Shown: positions 47,378-58,210, numbered from the stretch's first letter. The stretch is 64,000 bases of DNA from Oligoflexia bacterium (GCA_030432875.1 JAUILP010000009.1:1-64000), one strand, 5' to 3'. The notes: generated by a model from the sequence alone, not told the origin. Translations and numbers: made by a program.

Positions 47378-50300
47378 CTATGCTGCAAACTATCCACACT
47401 AATTTCTTCGCCATCCTTTTGCAGTAAAGATATATCCAGACCGAGACTTTGAAGTTCTTTAATAAGAACATTAAAGCTCTCTGGCATACCTGGAGTCATG
47501 AGGTTAGTCCCTTTAACTATAGACTCATACATACGCGTACGCCCCATGATATCGTCTGATTTTACGGTTAGCATCTCCTGTAAAGTATAAGCAGCCCCGT
47601 AAGCTTCCATCGCCCAGACCTCCATCTCTCCTAAGCGCTGGCCACCAAACTGAGCTTTACCCCCAAGAGGCTGCTGGGTTACCAAAGAGTAAGGACCAGT
47701 AGAACGAGCATGTATCTTTTCATCAACCAAATGGTGAAGTTTTAACACATACATAACCCCAACAGTGACCCTGTTATCAAATTTTTGCCCTGTCAAGCCG
47801 TCAAAAAGATCTACCCGGCCATCCGGATCGATATCACCGAGTTCTAAGGCTTCGGATATTTCTTGCTCAGAGGCACCATCAAATGCTGGGTTACTAATGG
47901 TGATACCTTCTTTGTATTTTTTTACAAAATCTTTTAAGGCATCATCAGAACATGTTTTGAGAAATGATTTTACCTGATCTATGAGAGGATCATTTTGCCA
48001 AACTTTTAAAATAATATCGGAAACAAGATCACGATCAAAGGCCGCTTCAATCATATGATTTAACTTGGTACCAATATTGCGACATGCCCAGCCCAAATGG
48101 GTCTCAAGAATCTGTCCCACGTTCATCCTCGAAGGAACACCAAGAGGATTGAGAACGATATCAACAGGTCGCCCATTAGCAAGGAATGGCATATCCTCTT
48201 CTGGCAAAATCCGGGAAACCACACCTTTGTTTCCATGGCGGCCCGCCATTTTATCACCGACTTGAAGCTTCCGCTTGATCGCGATATAGACCTTGACCAT
48301 TTTAATAACGCCCGGAGGTAGTTCATCACCCTTGCGGACTTTTTTAATTTGCTCTGTTGTCATAAAGCGAATTAGTTCAATTTTTTCTTTTAAATCATCA
48401 AAAATCTTATTAAGAAGATTATTTTTCTCGGCATCTGATAGAGACAATTTAGACCACAAAGTATAGGGAACTTTATCCATATTTTCTTTGGTAAGGCTAT
48501 TACCTTTTTCTAAAATCACTGTCTTGTTATCATCGCGAACATCTTGGGCAATGGTTGTCTTTGCCGCAATTTTAACAATCTTTCCAAAAGCAGAATCTTT
48601 GATAATTTTGATACGATCGGCTTCGTCTTTACGAAGTTGTGAAATTTCTTCTTCCTCTATAGAAAGACTCCTTGAGTCTTTTCCTGCACCTTCTCGTGCA
48701 TAAACTTTAGCCCCGATAACCGTGCCCACGACTCCCGGCGGGACGCGTAGGGAACTATCGCGAACATCTCCGGCTTTTTCACCGAATATGGCCCGCAAAA
48801 GCTTTTCCTCTGGGGTGAGTTGAGTTTCTCCTTTTGGGGTAATCTTACCGACAAGAATATCACCTGGCTTAACCTCAGCACCGATTTGAATAATACCGGC
48901 ATCATCGAGATTAGCTAAGGCATCTTCGCCCACGTTAGGAATATCACCTGTTATCTCTTCATGACCTAATTTGGTATCGCGAGAAAGGCACTCGAATTCC
49001 TGAATATGCACACTTGTGAACAAATCTTCTTTAACTGTTCTTTCGGAAATGAGAATAGAATCCTCGAAGTTGTAGCCATTCCAAGGCATAAAGGCTACGA
49101 CGATATTCTGCCCTAAAGCGAGCTCACCTGTATCTGTTGCGAAACCGTCCGCAATAATATCATTTCTTTTTACCAGTTCTCCGACATGCACAAGAGGCTT
49201 TTGGTTGATACACGTATCTTGATTGGAACGCTTGTACTTCTCAAGTTTATAAATATCAACATCTCCACCAACTTCAGTCACATCGCGACCATCTTCTTCA
49301 GTTTTTACGACTATACGGTTAGCATCCACGCTAACAACAATACCCTCACGTTTCGCCACGATGGCACAACCCGAATCACGGGCAACGAGCTTTTCCATTC
49401 CGGTACCGACTAACGGCGCACTGGTCCTAATTAAGGGTACGGCCTGACGCATCATATTCGATCCCATCAAGGCCCTGTTCGCATCGTCATTCTGTAAAAA
49501 GGGTATCAGTGATGCGGCGACAGAAACTAATTGACCTGAACCCACATCCTGCAAATCTGCCTCTTCCTGCCTAACAGTTTCACTCTCACCTGCGCGACGA
49601 GCATAAGTTAGTCCCGCTTCTTTAAACTGCGGAGACTGAGTCAACTGGGCGATGACATGGTCTTTATGTTCTTCTGATGCCGTGTAATATTTTACCTCAC
49701 CAAAGTTATCGCTATCCTTATCGATATTTCTATAAGGGGTTTCAATGAAGCCATAATCATTTACACGAGCATAGCTAGCAAGGGATGAAATAAGACCAAT
49801 ATTTGGTCCCTCTGGCGTTTCAATAGGACATATGCGCCCGTAATGCGTGGGATGAACGTCACGAACCTCAAATCCCGCACGTTCTCTGCTCAATCCACCC
49901 GGTCCTAAAGCCGATAGACGCCGTTTGTGCGTAATTTCTGAAAGAGGATTGGTTTGATCCATAAACTGGCTGAGCTGAGAACTGCCAAAGAATTCTTTAA
50001 CGACAGCAGAAGCTGGTTTGTTATTAATGAACTCACTTGGTAAAGCAGTTTCAATATCTTGAAGCTGCAAACGTTCACGAATCGCGCGTTCAATTCTTAG
50101 GAGACCAATACGGTACTGGTTTTCAAGCAACTCGCCCACAGCCCGTACACGACGGTTACCGAGATGATCGATATCATCAATAAAGCCGAAGCCATTTTTT
50201 AACTGAAGTAAATAAGCTAAAGTCCTTAAAATGTCCTCTTTAGTCAAAATGTGGACATCACCAGGAACATCAAGCCCTAAGCGTTCATTAAGTTTAATCC

Positions 50301-51531
50301 GACCAACCGCGCCTAGGTCATAGCGATCAGGATTAAAAAATAAATTTTCAAACAAAATAGTCGCCGCTTCAACTGTGGGTGGATCACCGGGACGTAACCT
50401 TTTGTATATTTCAAAAACAGCCTCTTCTCGTGTATTCACTTTATCATCTATAAGTGTGTTACGGAGTGAGGCATCAACGTTTACATTATCGATAAATAAG
50501 ATATGAAAATCTTTGACACCACTATCAACTAGTTTCTCCAGAATTTCATCTTTTTCAATTTCAGTATTTACCGCAAAAAGGAGATTACCCTTTTTATCAA
50601 ACACATCCTCAGCAAACACCTTACCGACAAGAGAAGCTCTCTCTAAAACTTGGTATTCTAGGCCTGCAGCCTGCATTTGTTTAATTGCAGCAATCGAAAT
50701 ACGTCTATTTTTTTTGACAAACAGCTTACCTGTTTTAACATCAACAATATCTTCACTCGCCCGCTGCCCTTTGAGCAAATCAAAGTCTAATTTTCTCTCA
50801 AAAACCCCTGAACTGATGCGTACTTTTTCTTTTTGATAAAAGTAATCAAGAATTTCTTTATCACTATAGCCAAGCGCTTTAAGAAGTATGGTTGCGTGCA
50901 TCTTGCGCCGACGATCTATTCGGACATAGAGGATATCTCTTGAATCAAATTCAAGATCTAACCAACTGCCGCGGTATGGAATAACGCGTGCAGAGTATAT
51001 GGGTTTACCAGATGAACTGTTTTTTCCCTTATCATGGTCAAAAAATACACCGGAAGACCGATGAAGTTGGGATACGATAACGCGTTCAGTACCATTGATA
51101 ATAAAAGTCCCTTGCTCAGTCATGAGGGGAATTTCACCGAAATAAACTTCTTGTTCTTTCAGATCAAGGACATTGCGAATATTTGTTTCTTTATTAACGT
51201 CCCAAATGGTCAGCCTGATAATAACCTTTAGAGGCGCAGCATAACTCATTCCTCTTTGACGGCATTCGCCAACAGAATATTTGGGCTCTTCAAAAAAATA
51301 ACTTACGTACTCAACTGTAGCTGCACCTGAAAAATCCTCTATGGGGAAGACAGACTTAAAGACACCCTCAAGGCCCATGGGTTTTCTATCCTCGGAGGGA
51401 ATATCAGCTTGTAAAAACTTTTCGTAAGAATTTCTTTGTAACTCAATTAAATAAGGTATCTCCACAGCGGAGGGAATTTTAGCATAGGACTTGCGGGGGC
51501 GAGAAAAACTAGCGTTGAGAGAGGTGGACAT
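47374..51531 (-). CDS. rpoB: RNA polymerase subunit beta
   Basis: 1385 residues from ATG 51531, with GAGGAG 6 nt upstream; a TTG three bases earlier is less likely. The rifampicin region [27 protein letters not shown] keeps the sensitive residues. Other landmarks are [37 protein letters not shown] and the C-terminal [18 protein letters not shown]. Length is in the proteobacterial range. It follows rplL after an unusually long 636-nt spacer. Confidence 0.97.
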   Translation of the reverse strand: MSTSLNASFSRPRKSYAKIPSAVEIPYLIELQRNSYEKFLQADIPSEDRKPMGLEGVFKSVFPIEDFSGAATVEYVSYFFEEPKYSVGECRQRGMSYAAPLKVIIRLTIWDVNKETNIRNVLDLKEQEVYFGEIPLMTEQGTFIINGTERVIVSQLHRSSGVFFDHDKGKNSSSGKPIYSARVIPYRGSWLDLEFDSRDILYVRIDRRRKMHATILLKALGYSDKEILDYFYQKEKVRISSGVFERKLDFDLLKGQRASEDIVDVKTGKLFVKKNRRISIAAIKQMQAAGLEYQVLERASLVGKVFAEDVFDKKGNLLFAVNTEIEKDEILEKLVDSGVKDFHILFIDNVNVDASLRNTLIDDKVNTREEAVFEIYKRLRPGDPPTVEAATILFENLFFNPDRYDLGAVGRIKLNERLGLDVPGDVHILTKEDILRTLAYLLQLKNGFGFIDDIDHLGNRRVRAVGELLENQYRIGLLRIERAIRERLQLQDIETALPSEFINNKPASAVVKEFFGSSQLSQFMDQTNPLSEITHKRRLSALGPGGLSRERAGFEVRDVHPTHYGRICPIETPEGPNIGLISSLASYARVNDYGFIETPYRNIDKDSDNFGEVKYYTASEEHKDHVIAQLTQSPQFKEAGLTYARRAGESETVRQEEADLQDVGSGQLVSVAASLIPFLQNDDANRALMGSNMMRQAVPLIRTSAPLVGTGMEKLVARDSGCAIVAKREGIVVSVDANRIVVKTEEDGRDVTEVGGDVDIYKLEKYKRSNQDTCINQKPLVHVGELVKRNDIIADGFATDTGELALGQNIVVAFMPWNGYNFEDSILISERTVKEDLFTSVHIQEFECLSRDTKLGHEEITGDIPNVGEDALANLDDAGIIQIGAEVKPGDILVGKITPKGETQLTPEEKLLRAIFGEKAGDVRDSSLRVPPGVVGTVIGAKVYAREGAGKDSRSLSIEEEEISQLRKDEADRIKIIKDSAFGKIVKIAAKTTIAQDVRDDNKTVILEKGNSLTKENMDKVPYTLWSKLSLSDAEKNNLLNKIFDDLKEKIELIRFMTTEQIKKVRKGDELPPGVIKMVKVYIAIKRKLQVGDKMAGRHGNKGVVSRILPEEDMPFLANGRPVDIVLNPLGVPSRMNVGQILETHLGWACRNIGTKLNHMIEAAFDRDLVSDIILKVWQNDPLIDQVKSFLKTCSDDALKDFVKKYKEGITISNPAFDGASEQEISEALELGDIDPDGRVDLFDGLTGQKFDNRVTVGVMYVLKLHHLVDEKIHARSTGPYSLVTQQPLGGKAQFGGQRLGEMEVWAMEAYGAAYTLQEMLTVKSDDIMGRTRMYESIVKGTNLMTPGMPESFNVLIKELQSLGLDISLLQKDGEEISVDSLQHS

Positions 51532-52167
51532 CAAACGCTCCTCATGAATGTAATTTTAAATTTAGTAAAGAACTCTAGATATTTAACCTAATCTAATCCG
51601 TATCAATGAGCACTAACACTTTAGCCCTAGAAAATTTCTCAGGACTGATAAATACCTAGCTGCTCCTTGCTGATCCAACAGAAAAAAGACTAGCATCTGC
51701 TAAAATTTTTGACCTATCGCCTAATTAAGCCACGGTAAGCAATCAACTTGAATAAAACGCGATCCCCGTGCGACTCAGCCAAAAAAACCAGATGTTACCC
51801 TTAACGACCGTTCAAAATAAAGTCTTATAGACTCTATTTTTTGCACTAATTTCATAAAGCGCTTACTATCACTTATCCAGCAACCTCAAAATGATAAAAA
51901 AACACGGAATACCATCCCGAAACATCTATAAATCGTTAAAATACAAGCGACTTACTAATGAATCTAAAAAATTGGTACCATGCTTTTGGGAAATTAACAA
52001 TCTTTATCATTCCTTGGCTAAAATAAATGAAATGACAAAGACAAACAACCATTTATAACAGTTTGTTTGTCTTTTTTAGTAAGTTTTGTTCCAACCGCAT
52101 ATGAGACTGCTTTTAAGGCGAAGTTTTAATAAGCTCAAGCAATCCCATAAAAAACGGTGGCAAAAAT
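51532..52167. other. long gene-free spacer rplL-rpoB
   Basis: 636 nt with no reading frame that I support. Apart from the 12-bp inverted repeat at 52037-52074 it is AT-rich and featureless, with one short dyad AGTC/GACT near 51840. Expected contents are an attenuator or processing site and perhaps an rpoBC promoter; I could not identify a promoter. Confidence 0.45.
52037..52074. terminator. perfect 12-bp inverted repeat after rplL
   Basis: AAAGACAAACAA (52037-52048) and TTGTTTGTCTTT (52063-52074) form a perfect 12-bp stem with a 14-nt loop, 94 nt downstream of rplL. On the plus strand it runs into six T, but no plus-strand gene lies behind it. On the minus (coding) strand the tail is CTTTGTCATTTC, weaker. 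It is probably the rplL-rpoBC attenuator or an RNase III processing stem, as known between these genes in E. coli. Confidence 0.6.
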
Positions 52168-52545
52168 TTACTTCACTTCGACTTTAGCGCCAGCTTTTTC
52201 AAGGAGTTCCTTGATTTTTTGAGCTTCATCTTTGGAAACACCCTCTTTGACTGTCTTGGGCGCGCCCTCAACCAAGTCTTTTGCTTCTTTTAAGCCAAGA
52301 CTTGTGATAGTGCGGATTTCCTTAATGACGTTGATTTTCTTTTCACCGCCGTCAGCAAGAACAACAGTAAATTCTGTCTGCTCTTCTGTTGGAGCAGCCG
52401 CAGCAGCTGGCATTGCTGCCATAGCCATTGGAGCAGCCGCGCTCACGCCAAATTTATCTTCAAGCTCTTTCACAAGCTCAGCCGCTTCGAGTAATGTGAG
52501 CTTTTCTAAAAACTCAATTACTTGTTCTTTAGTCACAGTTGACAT
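52168..52545 (-). CDS. rplL: 50S ribosomal protein L7/L12
   Basis: 125 residues from ATG 52545, with AGGAG 7 nt upstream; the longer frame begins at 52572. It has the N-terminal dimer domain ([32 protein letters not shown]), the Ala/Met/Pro-rich hinge ([14 protein letters not shown]), and the C-terminal factor-binding domain ([28 protein letters not shown]). It forms the stalk with L10 and recruits GTPase factors. It is at its usual place after rplJ. Confidence 0.97.
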   Translation of the reverse strand: MSTVTKEQVIEFLEKLTLLEAAELVKELEDKFGVSAAAPMAMAAMPAAAAAPTEEQTEFTVVLADGGEKKINVIKEIRTITSLGLKEAKDLVEGAPKTVKEGVSKDEAQKIKELLEKAGAKVEVK

Positions 52546-52613
52546 CTTTAACTCCTCTCGAAATAAGTCCACCGGTATAATAGTAGCCTGTGGAAGGTTT
52601 TAGGTAATTGTCG

Positions 52614-53132
52614 TTATCCAACTTTTTTATCTTTAATGGCGTTGATTACTTGGACCAACTGCCTTGGCACACTACTTAATACACCCATGATTCCCTTATG
52701 AGGGGCAACCAACGAACCGAGAATCTTAGCAAGAAGAACTTCTTTACTCGGTAGTTTAGAAATATCTTCTAATTGACTCAAATTAAGGCGCTGGTTATCA
52801 ATGAGCCCACATTTAAGTACAAATTTGGGGTGATCCTTCTGAAACTCTAAAGCAACTTTTGCTGCTTCAACGGGGTCACCCTTAAGAAGAACAAGTCCGC
52901 AAGGACCCTTAAAATCCTCGCGAATGAGATCAAGTCCACCTTCTTCTGCCCCTTTTTTAGCGACGCGGTTTTTGATCACCTTAAACTCGCTGTTCGCTTT
53001 GCGCAGAAGCGTCCTCAAATCAGAAAGCTCGGCAACAGTCATACCTCTGTATTCGGCTAAAATAGCCCCATTAGCCTCTTTAAACTTGGCAACAAACTGT
53101 TCTCTTAGCTGTACTTTTTGTTTTTTATCCAT
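52614..53132 (-). CDS. rplJ: 50S ribosomal protein L10
   Basis: 172 residues. L10 anchors L7/L12 dimers to the 23S rRNA. Typical are the N terminus with GAILAEYRGMTVAELSDLRTLLRKANSEFKVIKNRVAKK and GPCGLVLLKGDPVEAAK. ATG 53132 follows AAGAGAG. The gap to rplA is only 54 nt, too short for the large L10-binding leader found here in many bacteria. Confidence 0.96.
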   Translation of the reverse strand: MDKKQKVQLREQFVAKFKEANGAILAEYRGMTVAELSDLRTLLRKANSEFKVIKNRVAKKGAEEGGLDLIREDFKGPCGLVLLKGDPVEAAKVALEFQKDHPKFVLKCGLIDNQRLNLSQLEDISKLPSKEVLLAKILGSLVAPHKGIMGVLSSVPRQLVQVINAIKDKKVG

Positions 53133-53186
53133 AAAACACTCTCTTATATTAATGCTAATTCTAAATATTTAGCGAAAATTTAAACT

Positions 53187-53882
53187 TTACTTTTTGAACG
53201 GCGTGAGATCAACCTTGACTCCCGGACCCATGGTAGCAGAAATCGAGAGATTTTTTAGGTATGTTCCCTTGGAGGTTGAAGGCTTAGCCCTCACTATCGC
53301 CTCAACAAGCGTTTTAATGTTTTCTTCAAGCTGCTCTGGCGTGAAACTTACTCGACCAACTGGAGCATGAGCAATACCCGCTTTGTCTACTCGGTACTCA
53401 ACACGACCAGATTTTAGCTCATTGATCGTTTTAACAAGGTCAAATGTCACAGTACCAAGCTTAGGATTTGGCATAAGACCACGAGGTCCCAAAATCTTTC
53501 CCAGCTTACCTACAACGCCCATCATGTCTGGAGTCGCGATCACCTGATCAAACTCCATCCAGCCCTCAGTAATTTTAGCGGCGAGATCATCACCACCAAC
53601 AAACTCTACCCCAAGGGAAGACGCTTCTACAGCTTTATCACCCTTAGCAAAAACGACAACGCGAACGGTTTTTCCTAAGCCATGCGGTAAAGGCGTTGCC
53701 CCCCTAAGGTTTTGATCTGCTTGACGAGGATCAAGACCGAGGTTTAAAGCCACATCGACTGAGGCGTTAAATTTTGCATAGGAGGTCTCTTTTACCAGAT
53801 TGATCGCTTCTTGGAGGGGATACAACTTAACACGATCGACATTCTTTAAAGCACCACGAATTTTTTTCCCACGATGAGCCAT
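53187..53882 (-). CDS. rplA: 50S ribosomal protein L1
   Basis: 231 residues. L1 forms the mobile L1 stalk and often represses its own operon. It has [73 protein letters not shown] and [24 protein letters not shown] 53882 follows AAGGA. The 168-nt spacer before it carries a 7-bp hairpin (53908-53931). Confidence 0.97.
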   Translation of the reverse strand: MAHRGKKIRGALKNVDRVKLYPLQEAINLVKETSYAKFNASVDVALNLGLDPRQADQNLRGATPLPHGLGKTVRVVVFAKGDKAVEASSLGVEFVGGDDLAAKITEGWMEFDQVIATPDMMGVVGKLGKILGPRGLMPNPKLGTVTFDLVKTINELKSGRVEYRVDKAGIAHAPVGRVSFTPEQLEENIKTLVEAIVRAKPSTSKGTYLKNLSISATMGPGVKVDLTPFKK

Positions 53883-53907
53883 AAATATTCCTTTTTGTGG
53901 TTCAAAC

Positions 53908-53931
53908 GAGTTGGCAAACCTACTCCAACTC
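53908..53931. other. hairpin in the rplA leader
   Basis: GAGTTGG (53908-53914) and CCAACTC (53925-53931) pair over 7 bp with a 10-nt loop, about 26 nt upstream of the rplA start on the coding (minus) strand, just before the Shine-Dalgarno. It could be a binding site for L1 or another regulator, but its sequence was not compared with known L1 sites. Confidence 0.4.
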
Positions 53932-54050
53932 TCCCAACTAAGGCCGTTTACTCATTAATAATTAATCTCATCCAAGTATCAAGAGTAAAACGTAATTAAT
54001 TCAATAAATCCCAATTTAAAAGTCACCCAAAAAACAATTTCGGGCGCTCA

Positions 54051-54479
54051 CTAACCCTCAACAACTTCCAACCCCATGCTTCGCGCTGATCCCATGATGA
54101 TTTTCATCGCATTTTCTTCATCATAAGCATTCAAGTCAGCCATTTTTGCCAAAGCTATTTCTTTTACTTGACTCTTTTTAACGCTTCCACAAGTTTCTTT
54201 ACTCGGAGCCTTAGAGCCCTTATCTATCTTTGCTGCTTTTTTCAAAAAGTCACTTGCAGGAGGAGATTTTGTTATGAATGAAAAAGATTTATCTGCATAT
54301 ACATAAATAATAGTTGGTAGAACGGAACCCGCTTGCTTTTGAGTTCGTGCATTAAATTCTTTGCAAAAACCCATAATGTTAACACCGCGCTGTCCGAGCG
54401 CTGGACCAACAGGAGGCGAAGGGTTGGCTTTGCCCGCTGGTATCTGTAACTTAATCATACCCGTTATTTTCTTTGCCAC
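54051..54479 (-). CDS. rplK: 50S ribosomal protein L11
   Basis: 142 residues. L11 binds the GTPase-associated centre. It has the N-terminal [38 protein letters not shown] and the C-terminal RNA-binding domain with [31 protein letters not shown]. The start is GTG 54479, with AAGGAG 7 nt upstream. It is the first of rplKAJL and lies 232 nt after nusG. A TTGACA at 54663-54668 (minus strand) in that spacer may be part of an internal promoter, but no good -10 box follows. Confidence 0.96.
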   Translation of the reverse strand: MAKKITGMIKLQIPAGKANPSPPVGPALGQRGVNIMGFCKEFNARTQKQAGSVLPTIIYVYADKSFSFITKSPPASDFLKKAAKIDKGSKAPSKETCGSVKKSQVKEIALAKMADLNAYDEENAMKIIMGSARSMGLEVVEG

Positions 54480-54711
54480 AACGCAACTCCTTACTCAGTA
54501 TCTATTAAAGCTTATTGATAATATTTAATGCGTAAGATCAATTTTCAGAACATTGAACAAACGCTTTTGTTAAATCCACCACTCACAATTTCATAATTTT
54601 CAGTCTTATTTACAACACGGTAAAAAAAACCCGAATATCGTGCTTACGGATTTTTGAAACTATTGTCAAGGCAAAAAGCATAGCAGATAAAAAAATTAAC
54701 ATCTATCGTTA

Positions 54712-55353
54712 TTAAATAGTTTTTTTAACTTGATGATAATCCAGCTCTACTGGAGTTTCTCGCCCAAAAATACTAACAAGTATCCTAAGTTTCTGGCGAT
54801 CAGGCTTAACCTCATCAACGATGCCATCAAAATTCGTAAAGGCACCATCAATAATTTTAACACTTTCTCCTTTTTCAAAGCTGACAACACTCGCCACCTT
54901 ATTGCGTTCTGCTGCCGCTTCAGGAGAGGTTAAACGCACTGCCTCTTGCTCAGATATAGGCCTGGGGTTCTTCTGATCTCCGACGAACCCATTGATTTTG
55001 GGGGTCGTCTTAAGGATACTCATTGATTTTTCGTTGCAAACCATCTCAACAAGCAAATAACCAGGGTAAGAGGTTTTTTCTTTAAGCTTCTTTTTCCCGC
55101 TTTTTAGCAGCTGCTCAACGACAGTCTTGGGAACAAAAATATCCCCAAAAAACCTCTCAACTTTTTCACGGGTTATTGACTCTATTAGAGCCTGCTTCGC
55201 CCTATCTTCTTGACCAGAATAGACGTTAATGACGTACCATTTAAGATCAGGGTTTTTTACGACAGCAGGCGTTTTTACTTCAGAATCAGCTAATGGCGCT
55301 TTGCCCGAGGATTCAATTTCAGTATTCTCTTGTGGATCTTGGTCAGTTTCCAT
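54712..55353 (-). CDS. nusG: transcription termination/antitermination protein NusG
   Basis: 213 residues, about 30 longer than E. coli NusG because of a polar N-terminal extension ([21 protein letters not shown]). It binds RNA polymerase and couples it to Rho or to the ribosome. The NGN domain starts at [19 protein letters not shown], with [32 protein letters not shown]. The KOW domain is [24 protein letters not shown]. Normal secE-nusG-rplK context. Confidence 0.95.
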   Translation of the reverse strand: METDQDPQENTEIESSGKAPLADSEVKTPAVVKNPDLKWYVINVYSGQEDRAKQALIESITREKVERFFGDIFVPKTVVEQLLKSGKKKLKEKTSYPGYLLVEMVCNEKSMSILKTTPKINGFVGDQKNPRPISEQEAVRLTSPEAAAERNKVASVVSFEKGESVKIIDGAFTNFDGIVDEVKPDRQKLRILVSIFGRETPVELDYHQVKKTI

Positions 55354-55451
55354 ATTTACTCTCAGCCTTATTTGTAAACACTAAAAACTTTTTTTTGTAT
55401 AAGCATTAGTGTGCCTTAGGTTTATTTTTAATGCCGAACACATTTCATAAC

Positions 55452-55832
55452 CTAAGAGATGATTTGTTTTAGTACCCATGACCAACTAAAATCAAATATT
55501 GCAAGGATAACCGCGAGTATAGCAACCACTATGCACACAATAACAGTCATCCTCTTTGTATCATCAAAACTCGGCCACGACACTTTGCGAAGCTCAGCGA
55601 TGGCAGAAATGTAATATTCATTTTTTTCTTTGTCGCTGCGCATAAAGAAAACAATCACCGCAGCTATGGCAAGGCTTGCTAGCACTATAATGGTGGGGAG
55701 AGATGTACTATACTTATCAAGCCACCCCGATTGCTCCCCTAAGGCAGTACAAAAGCGGTAGATAACGTAGTATATTAATCCTAAAACAGCAACATACGCG
55801 ATATTGAGCCAGGCACGATCATCTTTTTGCAT
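55452..55832 (-). CDS. secE: preprotein translocase subunit SecE
   Basis: 126 residues with three membrane helices, as in the long E. coli-type SecE: WLNIAYVAVLGLIYYVIYRFC, LPTIIVLASLAIAAVIVFFM, and the conserved C-terminal core ELRKVSWPSFDDTKRMTVIVCIVVAILAVILAIFDFSWSWVL. It clamps SecY in the translocon. It lies between tRNA-Trp and nusG as expected. Confidence 0.94.
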   Translation of the reverse strand: MQKDDRAWLNIAYVAVLGLIYYVIYRFCTALGEQSGWLDKYSTSLPTIIVLASLAIAAVIVFFMRSDKEKNEYYISAIAELRKVSWPSFDDTKRMTVIVCIVVAILAVILAIFDFSWSWVLKQIIS

Positions 55833-55872
55833 ACTAACCTACCCATTCGAAAGAACTTTGATTTATTAAAGC

Positions 55873-55944
55873 AGGCGAGGAGGGATTCGAACCCCCAGCC
55901 CGCGGATTTGGAATCCGCTGCTCTACCGTTGGAGCTACTCGCCT
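55873..55944 (-). tRNA. tRNA-Trp (anticodon CCA)
   Basis: The minus strand folds as a full cloverleaf. The acceptor arms AGGCGAG and CTCGCCT pair, the T arm contains GGTTCGAATCC, and the anticodon loop in GATTCCAAATC gives CCA, reading UGG. The CCA end does not seem to be encoded. It lies between tuf and secE, a common place for tRNA-Trp. Confidence 0.95.
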
Positions 55945-55956
55945 ATAAAATACAAA

Positions 55957-55995
55957 CACATTAGGTTCTAATCTATATAATTAAAACCTAATGTG
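55957..55995 (-). terminator. hairpin between tuf and tRNA-Trp
   Basis: CACATTAGGTT (55957-55967) and AACCTAATGTG (55985-55995) form a perfect 11-bp stem with a 17-nt loop. On the minus strand it starts 21 nt after the tuf stop and is followed by TTTGTATTTTAT, directly before tRNA-Trp. It may terminate or attenuate the tRNA-tuf transcript, or serve as a processing stem. Confidence 0.6.
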
Positions 55996-56016
55996 CACTA
56001 AGAACCTAAAAAATAT

Positions 56017-57210
56017 TTACTCAATAATTTCAGCAACAACACCAGCCCCTACTGTTCTACCACCTTCACGAATAGCGAAGCGAAGCTCTGTGTCCATGGC
56101 GATAGGGTTGATCAATTCAACTATCATATCGATATTATCACCTGGCATAACCATCTCAACACCATCTGGCAATTGGATAGTACCGGTAATATCAGTAGTT
56201 CTAAAATAAAACTGTGGTCTGTAGCCTTTGTAGAATGCGGTATGACGTCCACCTTCTTCTTTGGTCAAAATATAGACCTGGGACTTAAATTTCTTATGAG
56301 GCGTAATAGTACCTGGGGCAGCAAGAACTTGACCACGAAGTACATCTTCTCTTTTTACACCACGCAGAAGCACTCCGACGTTATCACCAGCGCGCCCCTC
56401 ATCAAGAAGCTTCCGGAACATTTCAACACCGGTACAGGTAGTTTTAACCGTTGCTTTAATACCAATGATTTCTACCTCTTCACCAACTTTAACGATACCT
56501 CTCTCAACCCTACCGGTTACAACAGTACCACGACCTGCGATGGAGAATACGTCTTCGATTGGCATCAAAAAAGGCCTATCAATGGGACGCTCTGGAACAG
56601 GAACATAGGCATCAACCGCTGCGACCAAATCAAATATACATTTTGCATCAGCGTCATCTGCATTTGCGGCATTTAAAGCTTTAAGAGCCGATCCACGAAT
56701 GATAGGGGTTTCTTCACCTGGGAATTTATATAGATCGAGGAGTTCTCTAACTTCCATTTCAACGAGTTCAAGCAGCTCAGGATCATCAACCATATCGCAT
56801 TTATTTAAAAAAACAACGATTCTAGGAACACCAACTTGGCGCGCAAGAAGAATATGCTCACGGGTCTGAGGCATAGGACCATCAGCAGCACTTACTACGA
56901 GTATCGCTCCGTCCATTTGTGCAGCACCAGTGATCATGTTTTTTACGTAGTCAGCGTGACCTGGGCAATCCACATGGGCATAATGCCTTTTTTCAGAAAG
57001 ATATTCTACGTGTGCCGTTGAAATTGTGATACCACGTGCTTTTTCTTCAGGGGCTTTATCAATCTCATCAAAAGCCTTGACATCGCCACCAAACTTCATC
57101 GCCATAATTCTAGTAATGGCCGCCGTTAAGGTAGTTTTTCCGTGGTCAACGTGACCAATTGTCCCTACGTTTACGTGATCTTTTGTCCGTTCAAATTTTG
57201 ATTTTGCCAT
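56017..57210 (-). CDS. tuf: translation elongation factor Tu
   Basis: 397 residues. It delivers aminoacyl-tRNA to the ribosome. It has [70 protein letters not shown], and domain II/III with [13 protein letters not shown] and [29 protein letters not shown] is 10 nt before ATG 57210. It is placed as in E. coli tufB, after tRNA-Thr(GGU). Whether a second copy exists elsewhere is unknown. Confidence 0.97.
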   Translation of the reverse strand: MAKSKFERTKDHVNVGTIGHVDHGKTTLTAAITRIMAMKFGGDVKAFDEIDKAPEEKARGITISTAHVEYLSEKRHYAHVDCPGHADYVKNMITGAAQMDGAILVVSAADGPMPQTREHILLARQVGVPRIVVFLNKCDMVDDPELLELVEMEVRELLDLYKFPGEETPIIRGSALKALNAANADDADAKCIFDLVAAVDAYVPVPERPIDRPFLMPIEDVFSIAGRGTVVTGRVERGIVKVGEEVEIIGIKATVKTTCTGVEMFRKLLDEGRAGDNVGVLLRGVKREDVLRGQVLAAPGTITPHKKFKSQVYILTKEEGGRHTAFYKGYRPQFYFRTTDITGTIQLPDGVEMVMPGDNIDMIVELINPIAMDTELRFAIREGGRTVGAGVVAEIIE

Positions 57211-57333
57211 TCTTTTTTATCCTCCGGCGCGGGTTATTATATGAACATTTATACATAAAAAGCACTTCTTACTCAACAACTTGCTGAGTATTAGTTTACC
57301 TTTTCAAAATCTCTTCCTCATAATGAACTAAAC

Positions 57334-57408
57334 TGGAGCCCAGAACGGGAATCGAACCCGTGACCCCGTCCTTACCAAGGACGTGCTCTACCCCTGAGCC
57401 ACCTGGGC
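57334..57408 (-). tRNA. tRNA-Thr (anticodon GGU)
   Basis: The minus strand starts GCCCAGG and ends CTGGGC, then T and an encoded CCA. The anticodon stem CGTCC/GGACG closes the loop TTGGTAA, so the anticodon is GGU for Thr ACC/ACU codons. The T arm has GGTTCGATTCC. It is fourth of the tRNA group before tuf. Confidence 0.95.
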
Positions 57409-57554
57409 GCTGTTTACTAACATCGGCCTTATTCCCAACACGTACATCAAAACACCACGCTTTACTCTTTGTCTAACCTTTAAGGTGAAACAAACTCACA
57501 CACCACTTTAAACAGTCCGGGAAAGTAAACTTGAATATCCCGAGGATCGTTTGA

Positions 57555-57631
57555 TGGAGCGGGAGACGGGATTCGAACCCGCGACCCTTAGCTTGGAAGG
57601 CTAATGCTCTAGCCAGCTGAGCTACTCCCGC
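57555..57631 (-). tRNA. tRNA-Gly (anticodon UCC)
   Basis: The minus strand has acceptor arms GCGGGAG/CTCCCGC with an encoded CCA. The anticodon stem TTAGC/GCTAA closes the loop CTTCCAA, anticodon UCC. The D arm contains AGCTCAGCTGG and the T arm GGTTCGAATCC. Confidence 0.95.
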
Positions 57632-57653
57632 CTTGTGAGAAACTTTGTTCTGG

Positions 57654-57739
57654 TGGTGGAGGGAGAAGGATTCGAACCTTCGTAGACAAAAGTCAACGGG
57701 TTTACAGCCCGTCCCCATTGGCCGCTCGGGCACCCCTCC
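57654..57739 (-). tRNA. tRNA-Tyr (anticodon GUA)
   Basis: Class II tRNA of 86 nt with encoded CCA. The minus strand starts GGAGGGGTG; the anticodon loop in GGGCTGTAAACCC gives GUA; the long variable arm is the TTGACTTTTGTC region. The T arm has GGTTCGAATCC. Confidence 0.95.
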
Positions 57740-57754
57740 GTAGCAGAAAAAAAA

Positions 57755-57830
57755 TGGAGCTGGAGATGGGACTTGAACCCGCAACCTGCTGATTACAAGT
57801 CAGCTGCTCTACCAATTGAGCTACTCCAGC
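57755..57830 (-). tRNA. tRNA-Thr (anticodon UGU)
   Basis: The minus strand starts GCTGGAGTAGC, and its acceptor pairs with CTCCAGC plus encoded CCA. The anticodon stem GCTGA/TCAGC closes the loop CTTGTAA, anticodon UGU for Thr ACA/ACG. It is first in the Thr-Tyr-Gly-Thr-tuf order, the same order as E. coli thrU-tyrU-glyT-thrT-tufB. Confidence 0.95.
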
Positions 57831-58210
57831 TTATCCATACCCACTTTTACCCCAAAAACCACAACAAGCATGGTTCAAAAATCAATGTGTAGGAACTTTT
57901 AACTCCAAACACCCGGGATAACTAGATTTTTTATTACCATTGCGCCTTGCCGTAAACAATAACGGATAAAAGCTTAGATAATATATACTAAATACTTAGC
58001 CGTAGCCAATGAAAAACTCAACAGTTTTTTTAATTAATTGAGGAAATATTTATTTTTCCCCAATGCTTTGGGTAATTTTACCCTTAAATAATTTGTCTCT
58101 CACCTGCTTAATTTACCGACGTAAAACTAATATCACCTGCGTTAGTAAATCATAAAACAGCTCCCTGCACACCATAAACCCAAAACAATAATGTAGGCAA
58201 TAGGATAGAT
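57831..58210. other. upstream region of the tRNA-tuf operon
   Basis: 380 nt without a gene. On the minus strand TTGGCT (58004-58009) and TATATT (57980-57985) are spaced by 18 nt and would start a transcript about 140 nt before the first tRNA. Upstream lies a GGGTAA/TTACCC dyad (58070-58083). The promoter match is moderate only. Confidence 0.4.
57980..58009 (-). promoter_or_regulatory. candidate promoter of the tRNA-tuf operon
   Basis: Minus-strand -35 TTGGCT (58009-58004) and -10 TATATT (57985-57980) with an 18-nt spacer. The -10 differs from consensus at one position. It lies in the right place and orientation for the tRNA-Thr-Tyr-Gly-Thr-tuf transcript. Confidence 0.35.

Noticed and set aside
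54612-54711. Promoter before rplK at TTGACA 54663-54668
   Set aside because: The -35 box is perfect on the minus strand but no acceptable -10 box occurs at 16-18 nt, so it is only mentioned under rplK.
57473-57784. 103-codon frame over tRNA-Gly and tRNA-Tyr
   Set aside because: It covers well-formed tRNA genes and its protein is a translation of their conserved parts.
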